Source: Streptomyces sp. NBC_00094
GTDB lineage: Bacteria > Actinomycetota > Actinomycetes > Streptomycetales > Streptomycetaceae
NCBI RefSeq assembly: GCF_026343125.1
Contig: NZ_JAPEMB010000001.1
Location: forward strand, 186,001 to 250,000
DNA length: 64,000 nt
Direction: 5' to 3'
How positions within the stretch are numbered: position 1 is the stretch's first letter; every line of letters starts with the position of its first letter. Shown piece after piece: positions 35,263-44,563 of the stretch. The position numbers and the translations under genes were made by a program. The notes under the pieces are model-generated. The model was not told the origin of the DNA and searched no databases. It was given only the letters and a program-made list of their open reading frames with translations.

Positions 35263-35700
35263 TCAGCTCTCGCCCGGCGACCCGGCCAGGTCGGCGGTGA
35301 GCTGGTGGTCGGCCCAGACATAGGTCTCGGGCAACAAGTCGGCTACGGGGACGGCCCGGAGGCGGTCGCCGGACCCGACGATGACCTTCAGGTCCGGGAA
35401 GTAGTCCAGCAGGACCTGACGGCACCGTCCGCACGGAGGCACGACCCCCCGGTCGCGGTCTCCCACGGCGACGATCGCGACCAGGTCGTAGGCGCCCTGG
35501 GCGGCTGCCGCGCCGAGGACGACCAGCTCGGCGCACGGGCCTCCCGTGAAGTGGTAGGCGTTCACGGCGGTGACGATCCGGCCGTCCTGGGCGCGGGCCG
35601 CAGCCGCCATGGTGTGGTTGTCGCCCCGGCAGCGGGTGCGCGCGATGTCGGCCGCGGCCTGGACGAGTTCGTGGTCTACCTGCTCTGCCTGCGTGGTCAT
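35263..35700 (-). CDS. Blasticidin-S-deaminase-like cytidine deaminase
   Basis: A 145-aa zinc deaminase. Cys56-Ala-Glu58 (FTGGPCAELVVLG) and PPCGRC with Cys90 and Cys93 form the zinc site and proton shuttle at almost the same positions as in fungal blasticidin-S deaminase; NAYHFTGGPCAE is characteristic of that subgroup. Could inactivate cytosine-nucleoside antibiotics or simply salvage cytidine. Confidence 0.82.
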   Translation of the reverse strand: MTTQAEQVDHELVQAAADIARTRCRGDNHTMAAAARAQDGRIVTAVNAYHFTGGPCAELVVLGAAAAQGAYDLVAIVAVGDRDRGVVPPCGRCRQVLLDYFPDLKVIVGSGDRLRAVPVADLLPETYVWADHQLTADLAGSPGES

Positions 35701-35823
35701 CTTCCCTGCTTCCGTACGGTGTCACGCGACGATGACCCGGGCGGCGGCGGTACGCAAGCGGATATCGACCGGCCCCCGCGGACGGCTACGACGGCGCCGG
35801 GGTTCGGACGACCGCGCCGGGTT

Positions 35824-36390
35824 TCACTCGCCGTGCCGGTCCGGCTCGGAACGGATCGGGCGGTCGACGCGGTAGACGTAATGGGCGCGGTCGTCGATCG
35901 GGTTGTCGGGTTCGAGAGAGGCCTCCGCGACTCGGTGCAGGCCCGCCTTCTCCAAAGCCCGCCAGGACGCTCGGTTGGCCGTGTGGACAGGGACGATGAT
36001 CGCGGTGGCCTCGGGATGGTCGCTCCAGGTCGCCGCGACGATCGCCCGGATCACGCGTACGCCATGGCCACGGCCGGTCAGGAGGGGATCTCCGATCAGG
36101 TAGTCGATCGCCATCGACCCGTCCGGCACGTCGACCTCGGCCGCCGCCAGCTCGGCCCGGTAGGCGGGGTAGTCGGCGAAACTGCAGCGCTGCATGAGGC
36201 CGATCGGTTCGCCGTCGAGGAGTACGAGCAGGTCCTCGGACGGCTCCTCCCCGCGGGCCGCGGGGCCGAAGTCGCGCGCGACGGCCTCGGGTGAGGTCTC
36301 GTGGTTCCACCAGCGTGCGACGTGCGGCTGGGCCAGCCACTGCCCCAGCAGCGGGAAGTCGGGTTCACCGAGTCGGCGCCACGTGATCAT
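35824..36390 (-). CDS. AAC(6')-like GNAT acetyltransferase
   Basis: A 188-aa GNAT of the Acetyltransf_8/aminoglycoside 6'-N-acetyltransferase type: LGQWLAQPHVARWWNHE near the start, SMAIDYLIGDPLLTGRGHGV as CoA region, and HTANRASWRALEKAGLHRV. The same fold also occurs in siderophore acylases, so aminoglycoside resistance is only a possibility. It follows the deaminase gene on the same strand. Confidence 0.75.
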   Translation of the reverse strand: MITWRRLGEPDFPLLGQWLAQPHVARWWNHETSPEAVARDFGPAARGEEPSEDLLVLLDGEPIGLMQRCSFADYPAYRAELAAAEVDVPDGSMAIDYLIGDPLLTGRGHGVRVIRAIVAATWSDHPEATAIIVPVHTANRASWRALEKAGLHRVAEASLEPDNPIDDRAHYVYRVDRPIRSEPDRHGE

Positions 36391-36568
36391 CAGGACTCCT
36401 CGACGGTTCGGCAGTTCGATGGGGAGATGGCTCGATGGGGAGACAGGGACGGGGCGATCGGGCGTCGCCGTGGTCGTGGTCGTGTGTCACGCAGCGTAAG
36501 CCGCCGCGACCGCCGATTCCGGTGGAAATGCGTTTCGTGCCGTGCGGCGGACGCCCTACGGTGACGCG

Positions 36569-37102
36569 GTGGCGATTCAGATGATCATTCTCAACGGTGG
36601 TTCCAGCTCGGGGAAGTCCGGGATCGTACGGTGCCTGCAGGACGTCCTGCCCGATCCGTGGCTCGCGTTCGGGTGCGACTCCTTCGTCGACTCCCTGCCC
36701 GCGAGGATGCAGGCGTCGGACGACGGGATCGCGTTCGCGGCGGATGGCGAGGTGACCGTCGGAGCGGACTTCCTCGCCCTGGAGGCGGCCTGGCGGGAGG
36801 GCGTCGCGACGATGGCCCGCGCGGGCGCGCGGATCATCATCGACGACGTCTTCCTCGGCGGGGCCGCGTCCCAGGAGCGGTGGCGGAAGGCCCTCGGTGA
36901 ACTCTCGGTGCTGTGGGTCGGCGTGCGGTGCGAGAGCACCGTCGCCGCGGGCCGTGAGGTCGCGCGGGGCGACCGCGGCAGGGGAATGGCGGCGTTGCAG
37001 GCCCACGTGGTGCACCAGGGCGTGTTCTACGACCTGGAGGTGGACACGACGCACACCGAGTCCCTGGACTGCGCGCGCGCCATCGCCGCCCGCGTCGGCT
37101 GA
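36569..37102 (+). CDS. cpt: Chloramphenicol 3-O-phosphotransferase
   Basis: A 177-aa P-loop kinase: GGSSSGKS at residues 10-17, catalytic Asp37 in FGCDSFVD, and [16 protein letters not shown] near the C-terminus, all as in the Streptomyces chloramphenicol phosphotransferase (178 aa). GTG at 36569 gives [11 protein letters not shown]; ribosome site weak, possibly leaderless. Divergent from the AAC-like gene. Confidence 0.87.
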   Translation: MAIQMIILNGGSSSGKSGIVRCLQDVLPDPWLAFGCDSFVDSLPARMQASDDGIAFAADGEVTVGADFLALEAAWREGVATMARAGARIIIDDVFLGGAASQERWRKALGELSVLWVGVRCESTVAAGREVARGDRGRGMAALQAHVVHQGVFYDLEVDTTHTESLDCARAIAARVG

Positions 37103-37155
37103 CTGAACCGAATCGACCCACTCCACCGGCCGAACCGGCCGAGGGGGCGCGTGCG

Positions 37156-39363
37156 TCACTCCCCCGGCGCGACGACCACCACCTCGTCGCGCGGATGCCA
37201 GTGACGGACGTGGGCCTTCGGAGGGTTGAGGCGCACCCCGTGGTGCGGGGCGGTCGCCGACCGGGTGTGGGAGCGGTAGCCGATGGCGCACGCTCCTTGC
37301 CCGGCTGCCGAGGCCACCACCTCGGCGAAGGACGCCGTTCGCCCCGTCGTGACGTAGTGGGAGGCCGGGCGGAGGTGAAGGGCGTTCCCCTCCGCGGAGA
37401 AGAGCTCCTCGAACACACCCGTCAGGTGCGGGTTCTGGGAGATCTGGGTCATGAGGAGGCCGATCAGCCGACCGCTGACGACGAAGTCGGCCCCGGGGGC
37501 CACGGGGGCGATCAGCCGGTTGCGGTCGTCGGTCATCTCGGTGACGACGGGGACGTGCCGCCCGCTCTCCCGCTCCCGTGCCCGCAGGTGGAGGAGGGTG
37601 ACGAGGGTCCCGTCGTCCGGGTCGTCGTGACCCTCGCGGTGGTCGGGGCCGAGGACGATGACGGCGTCGTACCCGGTGACGTCCAGGCCGTCCATCGTCT
37701 CCCGCAGGGTGGGGTCGGCGGGGCGGTGGACGACCGACAGGCGGTGGCCGACCGATCGGGTGACCGTCCGGATCGCGGCGAGGGTCGTGGCACGCGGCTC
37801 GGCCACCACGTCGAGGACCGAGCCGGCCGGTGTACGACGCGATAACTGGCCGGCGATGCGGTGGGCCCGGCGGTTCCATCCCAGGAGGAGGAACCGTTCG
37901 GGTTCCGCGAAGGGCGTCGGCGGGGACGCGGGAGCCCGCGTCGCCGGCGGGGACGCGGGAACCCGCGGAGGAGTCGGCGACGGCGCGGGAGCCTCCGCGG
38001 GGCCGTGGGGCGAAGGTCCGTCCACGGGGCCGGCCGCGGCGATGCGGGTCGAGCCCGCGTCCTCGGCGACCACCAGCAGACCGTCGCCCGCCAGGAAGCG
38101 TGTGTCGCGAGGCGGGTTGAGTGCGACCGTACCGTCGCCCTGGACGATGCCGACGGCGCTCGACTCCGGGCACGCGCCCGCGACCTCCCCGAAGGCCCTG
38201 CCGAGCAGCCCCGGTTCCCGCACGGTGTGGAACTCGTGGCCGGCGAAGTCGAGCAGCTCCTGGTGGACCAGGGAGAGCCCGGGCCGGCGGGCGCACTGCA
38301 CGAGGAGCCGCGCGGAGATGTCGTCCATGTCCAGGACGGTGGCCCGGTCTCCGCCGGCCAGCCGGGCGGCCGCGAGGTAGCGGTCGTCGCGTACGGCGGC
38401 GATGACACGCACCGGGTGGTGCTCCCCCACCGCGGCGGAGAGGGACAGCAGGGCCTTGACGACCTCGACGTCGCCGCGCGGGCTGTCCCTCGGCAGGACG
38501 AGGACGCAGTCGGCGGTCTCCGGGCTGACACGCGCGAGCGCGACCGGATCGGTGGGACGGCCGGTGCGGCAGATCAGCCGGGTGCGACCGGTGCCGCCGA
38601 CGGTGGCCCGGAGCTCCTCCTCCATGTCGGCCATGGTGTGGTCGGCGAGCACCACGACGACGCTGTCGCGCCGGTGGGCCTGGGCGGTGACCAGTTCGGT
38701 GACGACGGTCGGGATCTGCTCGGACCAGCCGAGTACGGCGGTGTGCCCGCGTTCCAGGACCGTGGAGTGCCCTCGGTCGAGGGCGATCAGCTTGTCGGTG
38801 ATGCCGGTGGTGATGAGGCTGACCAGGGTGGAGACGTAGAAGAGCGCGATCAGGGCGAGGAGGACGGACAGGGCGACCCGGAGGGGCGGGCCGACCTCGC
38901 CGCCGAGCCGGAGCGTCTGCCCGGTGCTTCGCCACACGGCAGCGATCCGCGAGCCGAGGGACGCGGGGGCGCGGTGGTCGGTCCACACCAGCAGGACGCT
39001 GACGGGGACGACGAGGATCAGGCAGGCGAGGGCGAGCCAGCCGACGAGTGCGGGGGTTCCGCGGGTCAGGGTGGTGTCGAACCAGTAGCGGAGGCGGTCC
39101 CCGACGGCATCGGCCCGGAAGCGCCGCCGTCCGCCGGGCACCGACGTCCCCCCGACCCCGACCCCGCCCCTGCCCCCGACCCCGACAGGGCCACCTCCCC
39201 CGCCGCGGCCGACACGGCCGGGGACGCGGCCCCGGTCCCGGCCCCGGCCGTGCCCCCCGCCCGATGTGGCTCCCCGCTGTCCGGGAACGACCTTGTTGTC
39301 TTCTTTGCGCACATCAGCAGCGTGGCGCCCCGCCGTGATCGACGAGGTGCCATCACGGCACAT
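37156..39363 (-). CDS. CASTOR/POLLUX-like putative ion channel
   Basis: A 735-aa membrane protein. A Gly/Arg-rich N-terminus of about 100 residues precedes two membrane helices (GWLALACLILVVPVSVLLVW and VALSVLLALIALFYVSTLVS) flanking a pore-like region, then two RCK/TrkA-N-like regulatory modules: VLGWSEQIPTVVTELV and, after a Pro/Ala linker, FLLLGWNRRAHRIAGQL. This order matches the DMI1/CASTOR relatives found in actinomycetes. ATG at 39363 is used; GTG at 39312 is possible and the Gly-rich N-terminus may be shorter. Ion specificity unknown. Confidence 0.8.
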   Translation of the reverse strand: MCRDGTSSITAGRHAADVRKEDNKVVPGQRGATSGGGHGRGRDRGRVPGRVGRGGGGGPVGVGGRGGVGVGGTSVPGGRRRFRADAVGDRLRYWFDTTLTRGTPALVGWLALACLILVVPVSVLLVWTDHRAPASLGSRIAAVWRSTGQTLRLGGEVGPPLRVALSVLLALIALFYVSTLVSLITTGITDKLIALDRGHSTVLERGHTAVLGWSEQIPTVVTELVTAQAHRRDSVVVVLADHTMADMEEELRATVGGTGRTRLICRTGRPTDPVALARVSPETADCVLVLPRDSPRGDVEVVKALLSLSAAVGEHHPVRVIAAVRDDRYLAAARLAGGDRATVLDMDDISARLLVQCARRPGLSLVHQELLDFAGHEFHTVREPGLLGRAFGEVAGACPESSAVGIVQGDGTVALNPPRDTRFLAGDGLLVVAEDAGSTRIAAAGPVDGPSPHGPAEAPAPSPTPPRVPASPPATRAPASPPTPFAEPERFLLLGWNRRAHRIAGQLSRRTPAGSVLDVVAEPRATTLAAIRTVTRSVGHRLSVVHRPADPTLRETMDGLDVTGYDAVIVLGPDHREGHDDPDDGTLVTLLHLRARERESGRHVPVVTEMTDDRNRLIAPVAPGADFVVSGRLIGLLMTQISQNPHLTGVFEELFSAEGNALHLRPASHYVTTGRTASFAEVVASAAGQGACAIGYRSHTRSATAPHHGVRLNPPKAHVRHWHPRDEVVVVAPGE

Positions 39364-39486
39364 TCATCCCATCGTGACTCGGCCCTCGGCCCAGGCTCCG
39401 ACGGCGTCCTCATCCCCCCGGCACACGGAGCCCGCCCTGGCATAGGCTGCGCTCAGCATCGGCGCGGCGGAGTGGGGGCGGAGCAC

Positions 39487-41577
39487 ATGACGGCTGAGGC
39501 GGTACAGCGGTGGGGATCGGTCCTCGATTCCGTCGTGGTGTACGCGCAGGGCGCGGTCTGCCGCCGCCTGGCCCGGGGACGGGTGTCCCCCGACGGCCGG
39601 GTACGGGTGACCGGGCTGCCCCGCTCCCTGGACCCCGGCTCGCTGCGCGCCCGGGTCCTGGACGGCCCCGGAGTACGCGTGACCGGCGCGCGGGTGGAGG
39701 TCGAAGCCGAACCGCTCCCCGCCGGTACGCCCGACGAGTTGCGGCGCGAGGTCGACCGGCTCGGCGACGTGTTCGCGGCTACGCAGGAACGACTGGAACG
39801 GCAGACGAAGCTGATCGCGGAGGTCGTCTCCCTGCGCCCGGTCGCCCCGGCCCGCAAGCGCGACGACCCGCACCGCCGCGCCCCGGTCGACGCGTGGCTG
39901 GAGCTGGCCGACTTCGTCGACGAGCGGCTCACACGCCTCCACGCCCGACTCGTCGAGCTGGAGGAGGCGCTCGAGACCGTCGGGCACGAGCTCGACGTCG
40001 CGTCGGACCGGCTCCGCCGCGCCTCCACCGACGCCCCGTCGGCACACGTGGAGACCTCGGTCTGCGCGGTACTGACCCTCGACGGAACCGGAGACGGAGC
40101 CGGATCCGGGACCGGGACCGGGACCGGCGCCAGTGACGTGGCCGGGGAGGGGGAGGTGACGGTGGAGTTGGAGTACGGGGTGCCGGGCGCCGTCTGGGTG
40201 CCGACGTACCGTCTCACCCACCGTCAGGGCGACGACACCGGCCGTCTGGTGCTGCGCGCCTCGGTCGCGCAACGCACCGGCGAGGACTGGGCGGGCGTGC
40301 GCATCGCCCTGGCCACCGCCGACCTGCGGCGCCGGACCGACCTGCCGAGGCTCCGCTCGATGCGCATCGGGCGGCGACAGGCCGCCCCTGCGCCGTCCGG
40401 CTGGCGCGAGCCTCCGGCCGGGCTCGCCGATCTGTTCTCCGGTTACGGCGCGGAGGGCCCCCGCCCGACCTCGCCCGGCCCGTCCTCGGCCGCCGCGGCG
40501 GGCTCCGCATACGCCCCCGGCTCCGCACCCGGTCCCGTTACGCCACCGCCACCGCCTCCGGCGCCGCAGGCCTACGGCGCTCCCCCGACAGGGTTCGGCG
40601 GTGGGATGCCCGCTCTGACCGGGCTGCCCGCCCACGACCGGTCCTTCACGGGCGCCCCGGCCCCCCTCGCCCGCATGGCTCCGTCCGCGCCGGCGGCTCC
40701 CGGGGCCGCCGCGCCCGTGCCTCCGCCTCCGCCGCCCGGCCCGCCGCAGCCGAGCGGTGCCGAACTCGACTACGCCGGCCTCGTCCTGTGCGGACCCGAC
40801 GAGAACGCCGGTCGCCGGGGCCGGCTGTTCCCCGACGCTCCCGTCGACCCGGTGGCCGCCGAGTACCGGCGCCGCGCCGAAGCGGTGGCCGCGCTGCCGC
40901 TGCCCGGGCGGACCGTGCGACCCCGCCGGTCGGCGGGCTCGTTCGACCACCGCTTCGACGCCGCCGCCCGCGCCGACATCCCGTCGGACGGCACCTGGCA
41001 CACCGTCACCGTGGGCGAGATCGCGGTCGGTCTGCGCACCGAGTACCTGACCGTACCGTCCGTCGAGCAGACGGTGTACGCGACGCTGGTGCTCTCCAAC
41101 GCCACCGACCAGGCCCTCCTCGCCGGCCCGGTGGAGGTCACCGTCGACGACGACTTCCTGCTCACCGCCGCGCTGCCCACGCTCGCGCCCGGCGGCGTCC
41201 GCCGGGTGGGGCTCGGGCCCGCCGAGGGCATCCGGGTCACCCGCCGCACGAACCTGCGCGAGTCGACCTCCGGTCTGCGCAACAACACCACCGTGCTCGA
41301 CCACCGCGTCCACGTGGAGCTGGCCAACCGGCTCCCGAGGCCCGTCACCGTCGAGGTCCGTGAGCGGGTTCCGGTGACCTCCGAACCGGACGTACGGATC
41401 GAGGAGCGCGCCGACTGGACGGCGCCCGGGAACGGCACGGGTCCCGATCGTCACGCACCCGGCACCCGCGTCTGGCGGGTCGACCTGCCCGCAGGCGCCA
41501 CCACCGCCCTCGACGGCGGCTACGAGATCCGCATCCCGACCGGCAAGGCCCTGGTCGGCGGCAACCGCAGGAGTTGA
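39487..41577 (+). CDS. DUF4139 (MuiA-like) protein 1
   Basis: A 696-aa protein with a DUF4140-like N-terminal region (DSVVVYAQGAVCRRLARG), a coiled-coil segment (about 90-185), and a split DUF4139 domain (VPTYRLTHRQGD ... AQRTGEDWAGVRIALATA, then LRTEYLTVPSVEQTVYATLV). A long Pro/Gly/Ala low-complexity insert (about residues 310-435) divides the domain. No signal peptide. Function of the family is unknown; MuiA was named for a mucoidy effect. It is the first of two tandem paralogues. Confidence 0.82.
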   Translation: MTAEAVQRWGSVLDSVVVYAQGAVCRRLARGRVSPDGRVRVTGLPRSLDPGSLRARVLDGPGVRVTGARVEVEAEPLPAGTPDELRREVDRLGDVFAATQERLERQTKLIAEVVSLRPVAPARKRDDPHRRAPVDAWLELADFVDERLTRLHARLVELEEALETVGHELDVASDRLRRASTDAPSAHVETSVCAVLTLDGTGDGAGSGTGTGTGASDVAGEGEVTVELEYGVPGAVWVPTYRLTHRQGDDTGRLVLRASVAQRTGEDWAGVRIALATADLRRRTDLPRLRSMRIGRRQAAPAPSGWREPPAGLADLFSGYGAEGPRPTSPGPSSAAAAGSAYAPGSAPGPVTPPPPPPAPQAYGAPPTGFGGGMPALTGLPAHDRSFTGAPAPLARMAPSAPAAPGAAAPVPPPPPPGPPQPSGAELDYAGLVLCGPDENAGRRGRLFPDAPVDPVAAEYRRRAEAVAALPLPGRTVRPRRSAGSFDHRFDAAARADIPSDGTWHTVTVGEIAVGLRTEYLTVPSVEQTVYATLVLSNATDQALLAGPVEVTVDDDFLLTAALPTLAPGGVRRVGLGPAEGIRVTRRTNLRESTSGLRNNTTVLDHRVHVELANRLPRPVTVEVRERVPVTSEPDVRIEERADWTAPGNGTGPDRHAPGTRVWRVDLPAGATTALDGGYEIRIPTGKALVGGNRRS

Positions 41578-41585
41578 CACCCGCC

Positions 41586-43148
41586 ATGTCCACGCCCCCG
41601 AAGCCGATCGCCCTCCCCGTCACCGCCGTCACGTGCCTGGAGGATCGCGCCCACATCGAACGGACCGCCGTGCTGGACCTGGAAGCCGGGGTCCAGCGTC
41701 TGCGCCTCGGGCCGGTCAGCGCGCTGGCCGTCGACCGTACCCTCCACGCCGAACTGACCGCCGAGCACTCCGCGACCGTCCTCGACGTACGGATCGTCCG
41801 CGCCTGGACACCACGCGGGCCGCTGCCGTCGGCCGACGACGACTCCCCCCTGCGTCTGCGCGCGCAGGCCCTCGAAGAGGAGCGGGCGGCCCTGGGCCGC
41901 CGATGCGATCGGTTGCGGGCCCGCCTCGACCTGCTCGGGCGGCTCGCCGCCGACCTGTTGCGGGAGATCGGTGAGGGCGTCGGCTACGGAGAGCCCGAAC
42001 GCCCTCGCTGGTCCCAGGAGTTGGACCGGGTGGACGCGGAGCGCGACACGCACGGCGAGGAACTCCGCGCCGTGGAGGCGCGCCTGGTCGTCGTCGAAGC
42101 CGAACTCGGTGGCACCAAGCGGGCCATGAGCCTCGCCGAGGAGGAGCCTGCCGAGCTGGTCGGACATGTCGAGCTGACCGTGGAGACCGCGGCCGCCGGG
42201 CCGGTGGCGCTGCGGCTGAGCCATCTCACCCCGTGCGCGCTGTGGCGTCCGGCCTACCGGGCCGTGCTCGACGGGGACTCGCTGACGCTGGAGACCGAGG
42301 CGATGGTCTGGCAGCGCACCGGCGAGGACTGGTCGGACGTATCACTCACCTTGTCGACGGCCCGTTCGGCGCTGGCCACCGATCCGCCGCGGCTGGACGA
42401 GGACCGGCTGGCGCTCCAGGAGCGCTCCGCGGCGGAGCGCCGTACCGTCGACGTCGAGCTGCGCGAGGAGGAGATCGGAACTCTCGGGCCGGTCCCCGTG
42501 CTCGGCCTGCCGGGGGTGGACGACGGTGGCGAGACCCGGGTGCTGCGGCCTCCGGCTCCGGTCTCGGTGCCCGGGGACGGCCGCGCCCACCGCGTGCCGC
42601 TCTCCGCGTTCACCACGGCGGCGCGGAGCGAGTACGCCTGCGCTCCGGAGCTGTCCCCCCTGGTCACCCAGGTGGTCCGGTGTGACAACGCGTCCGGTCA
42701 CGTGCTGCTCGCCGGGCCGGTGGACCTGGTCCGCGACAGCGGGTTCAGCGGCCGCGGGACCCTGGAGTTCACCGCCGTCGGCGCCCCGGTCGAGCTGGCC
42801 TTCGGCAGCCGCGACGACTACGGAGTGGTCCGGGAGACCGAGGAGTCCCGCGACACCGCCGGCATCACGCAGCGGACCGTGGTCACCCGCACGGTCCGGC
42901 TGCACCTGTCACGGTTCTCCGCCCCCGGGGAGCGGGGCGACCGGCTGGTGGCGCTGCGGGAGCGGATCCCGGTCTCCGAGGTCTCGGCGGTGGAGGTGCG
43001 TCTGCACAAGGACGCGTGCTCCCCGCCGCCCGACGGGGTCGACGCGGAGGGCATCGCCCGCTGGGACGTCGCTCTCCCGCCGGGCGGGCGCCGGACGGTC
43101 ACCCTGGTGTACGAGCTGACGGCGAGCTCCAAGGTCACCGGGCTCTGA
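41586..43148 (+). CDS. DUF4139 protein 2
   Basis: A 520-aa paralogue of the preceding gene, 8 bp downstream. Same order without the Pro-rich insert: TAVTCLEDRAHIERTAVLDL start, coiled coil (about 95-185), LWRPAYRAVLDGDSLTLETE, MVWQRTGEDWSDVSLTLSTA and SEYACAPELSPLVTQVVRCD. The two probably form a complex; activity unknown. Convergent with an MFS gene, a hairpin between. Confidence 0.82.
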   Translation: MSTPPKPIALPVTAVTCLEDRAHIERTAVLDLEAGVQRLRLGPVSALAVDRTLHAELTAEHSATVLDVRIVRAWTPRGPLPSADDDSPLRLRAQALEEERAALGRRCDRLRARLDLLGRLAADLLREIGEGVGYGEPERPRWSQELDRVDAERDTHGEELRAVEARLVVVEAELGGTKRAMSLAEEEPAELVGHVELTVETAAAGPVALRLSHLTPCALWRPAYRAVLDGDSLTLETEAMVWQRTGEDWSDVSLTLSTARSALATDPPRLDEDRLALQERSAAERRTVDVELREEEIGTLGPVPVLGLPGVDDGGETRVLRPPAPVSVPGDGRAHRVPLSAFTTAARSEYACAPELSPLVTQVVRCDNASGHVLLAGPVDLVRDSGFSGRGTLEFTAVGAPVELAFGSRDDYGVVRETEESRDTAGITQRTVVTRTVRLHLSRFSAPGERGDRLVALRERIPVSEVSAVEVRLHKDACSPPPDGVDAEGIARWDVALPPGGRRTVTLVYELTASSKVTGL

Positions 43149-43150
43149 CC

Positions 43151-43172
43151 CGCCCGCCGGAACCGGCGGGCG
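43151..43172. terminator. Bidirectional terminator hairpin
   Basis: CGCCCGCCGG-AA-CCGGCGGGCG, a 10-bp arm inverted repeat between the convergent DUF4139 and MFS genes. Confidence 0.65.
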
Positions 43173-43237
43173 GCCCCGGTCACGGGGCGCCTCGGTCCAG
43201 GGCGCCCGGTCACGCACCTCTCGATCATCGGCCTCGG

Positions 43238-44431
43238 TCACGGGTTCCTCACCGTCACCTGCCGCCGGATCAGGTACGCGGCGGCCGAGGCGACCAGGAG
43301 CAGCATGCAGGCGATGAACACCAGTCCCGCGCCTTCGAGTCCGAGCGGATCGGCCAGCAGCCCCACGCCGATCACGGGGATCGAGATTCCGGTGTACGCG
43401 ACCACGAACAGGGTCGAGACCACCGCCGCGCGCTGCCCCGCCGGCGCCGCGGCCGCGACGGAGGAGAGCGCGGCGCGGAAGGCGAGGCCCTGTCCTGCTC
43501 CGCCGACCACGGCGGACAGGACGATGAGTACCAGCAGGTCCGTGTACAGCGCCGCCGCGAGGAGGACGAGGCCGGCGAAGAGGACGGCGCAGCCCAGGGT
43601 GAGGGAGCGCGCGACCCCGACCCGGCCGACGGCCAGTTGTCCGGCGGTGGAGGCGAAGAAGGCGAGGGCCACGACCAGGCCGCTGACCGCGTGGTTGTCC
43701 ACGTGCAGGTAGCGGGCGAGGAACGCGGGACTGACCGAGGTGAACACGCCGAAGAGGGCGAAGCCGACGAAGGAGGCGATCGCCGCCGGCACGAAGGCCG
43801 CCCGCACCTGGGCCGGGAGGGCGGGCCGCCGCGGCCGTACGGCGGACAGCGGCTTCCGCTCGCGGACGGTCTCGGGGAGCCGTAGGAGGACGACGGCGCT
43901 GACGGCCACCAGGGCGAGGTGAACGGCGAACGGCAGCAGCAGGGGTTCGGGGGCGTACTCCGCGAGGACGCCGGCGAGCAGGGGGCCGCAGCCCAGACCG
44001 CCCATGTTGGCGGCGGTGGCGACGAGCGTCGCGCGGGACTCGCCGCCTCGGGGGGCCAGTTCCATGACGTACACGGTGGCGGCTCCGGTGAAGAGACCGG
44101 CCGAGAGTCCGGAGAGCAGCCGGCCCGCGTACAGCCAGCCCACGGTGTCGGCGCACAGGAAGCAGATGGCGCTCGCCGCCGAGAACCCCAGGCCCCAGAG
44201 CAGCGTCGGCCGTCTGCCGATGGTGTCGGAGGCGTTGCCCGCGAGGAGGAGTACGGCGATGACCCCGAAGGCGTACACCGCGTACACGACGGTCACGGTC
44301 AGCTCGGAGAACCCGAACTTCTCCTGGTAGAGGGGGTAGAGCGGCGTCGGGAGCGTGGTGCCGGCCATGCACACGACGAACACGGCCCCGCCGAGCAGAC
44401 ACGGGAGCCAGCCTTGGCGTTCACCTTGCAT
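43238..44431 (-). CDS. MFS transporter
   Basis: A 397-aa 12-helix major facilitator with the motif GNASDTIGRRPTLL in the first cytoplasmic loop and AGTTLPTPLYPLYQEKFGF after helix 1, typical of drug or sugar efflux members. Divergent from the macrolide glycosyltransferase; the shared 132-bp gap holds an 18-bp palindrome, so both may answer one repressor. Confidence 0.85.
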   Translation of the reverse strand: MQGERQGWLPCLLGGAVFVVCMAGTTLPTPLYPLYQEKFGFSELTVTVVYAVYAFGVIAVLLLAGNASDTIGRRPTLLWGLGFSAASAICFLCADTVGWLYAGRLLSGLSAGLFTGAATVYVMELAPRGGESRATLVATAANMGGLGCGPLLAGVLAEYAPEPLLLPFAVHLALVAVSAVVLLRLPETVRERKPLSAVRPRRPALPAQVRAAFVPAAIASFVGFALFGVFTSVSPAFLARYLHVDNHAVSGLVVALAFFASTAGQLAVGRVGVARSLTLGCAVLFAGLVLLAAALYTDLLVLIVLSAVVGGAGQGLAFRAALSSVAAAAPAGQRAAVVSTLFVVAYTGISIPVIGVGLLADPLGLEGAGLVFIACMLLLVASAAAYLIRRQVTVRNP

Positions 44432-44528
44432 GCCGCCGACCGTATCCCCGCACCCGGGCGACCCTGCGGCACGAACTGCGGAAACCGCTCCGACGTCACC
44501 CGGCTCGTCCCGCCATACGCAAGCGAGT

Positions 44529-44546
44529 AGACGATACGTATCGTCT
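44529..44546 (+). promoter_or_regulatory. 18-bp palindromic operator over the glycosyltransferase promoter
   Basis: AGACGATACGTATCGTCT is a perfect palindrome of the TetR-operator type. It covers a -35-like TAGACG (44528-44533); 17 bp later TACAGT (44551-44556) ends 7 nt before the ATG at 44564, so the transcript should be leaderless. No tetR gene is adjacent. Confidence 0.7.
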
Positions 44547-44563
44547 CGTCTACAGTGGTCGTC

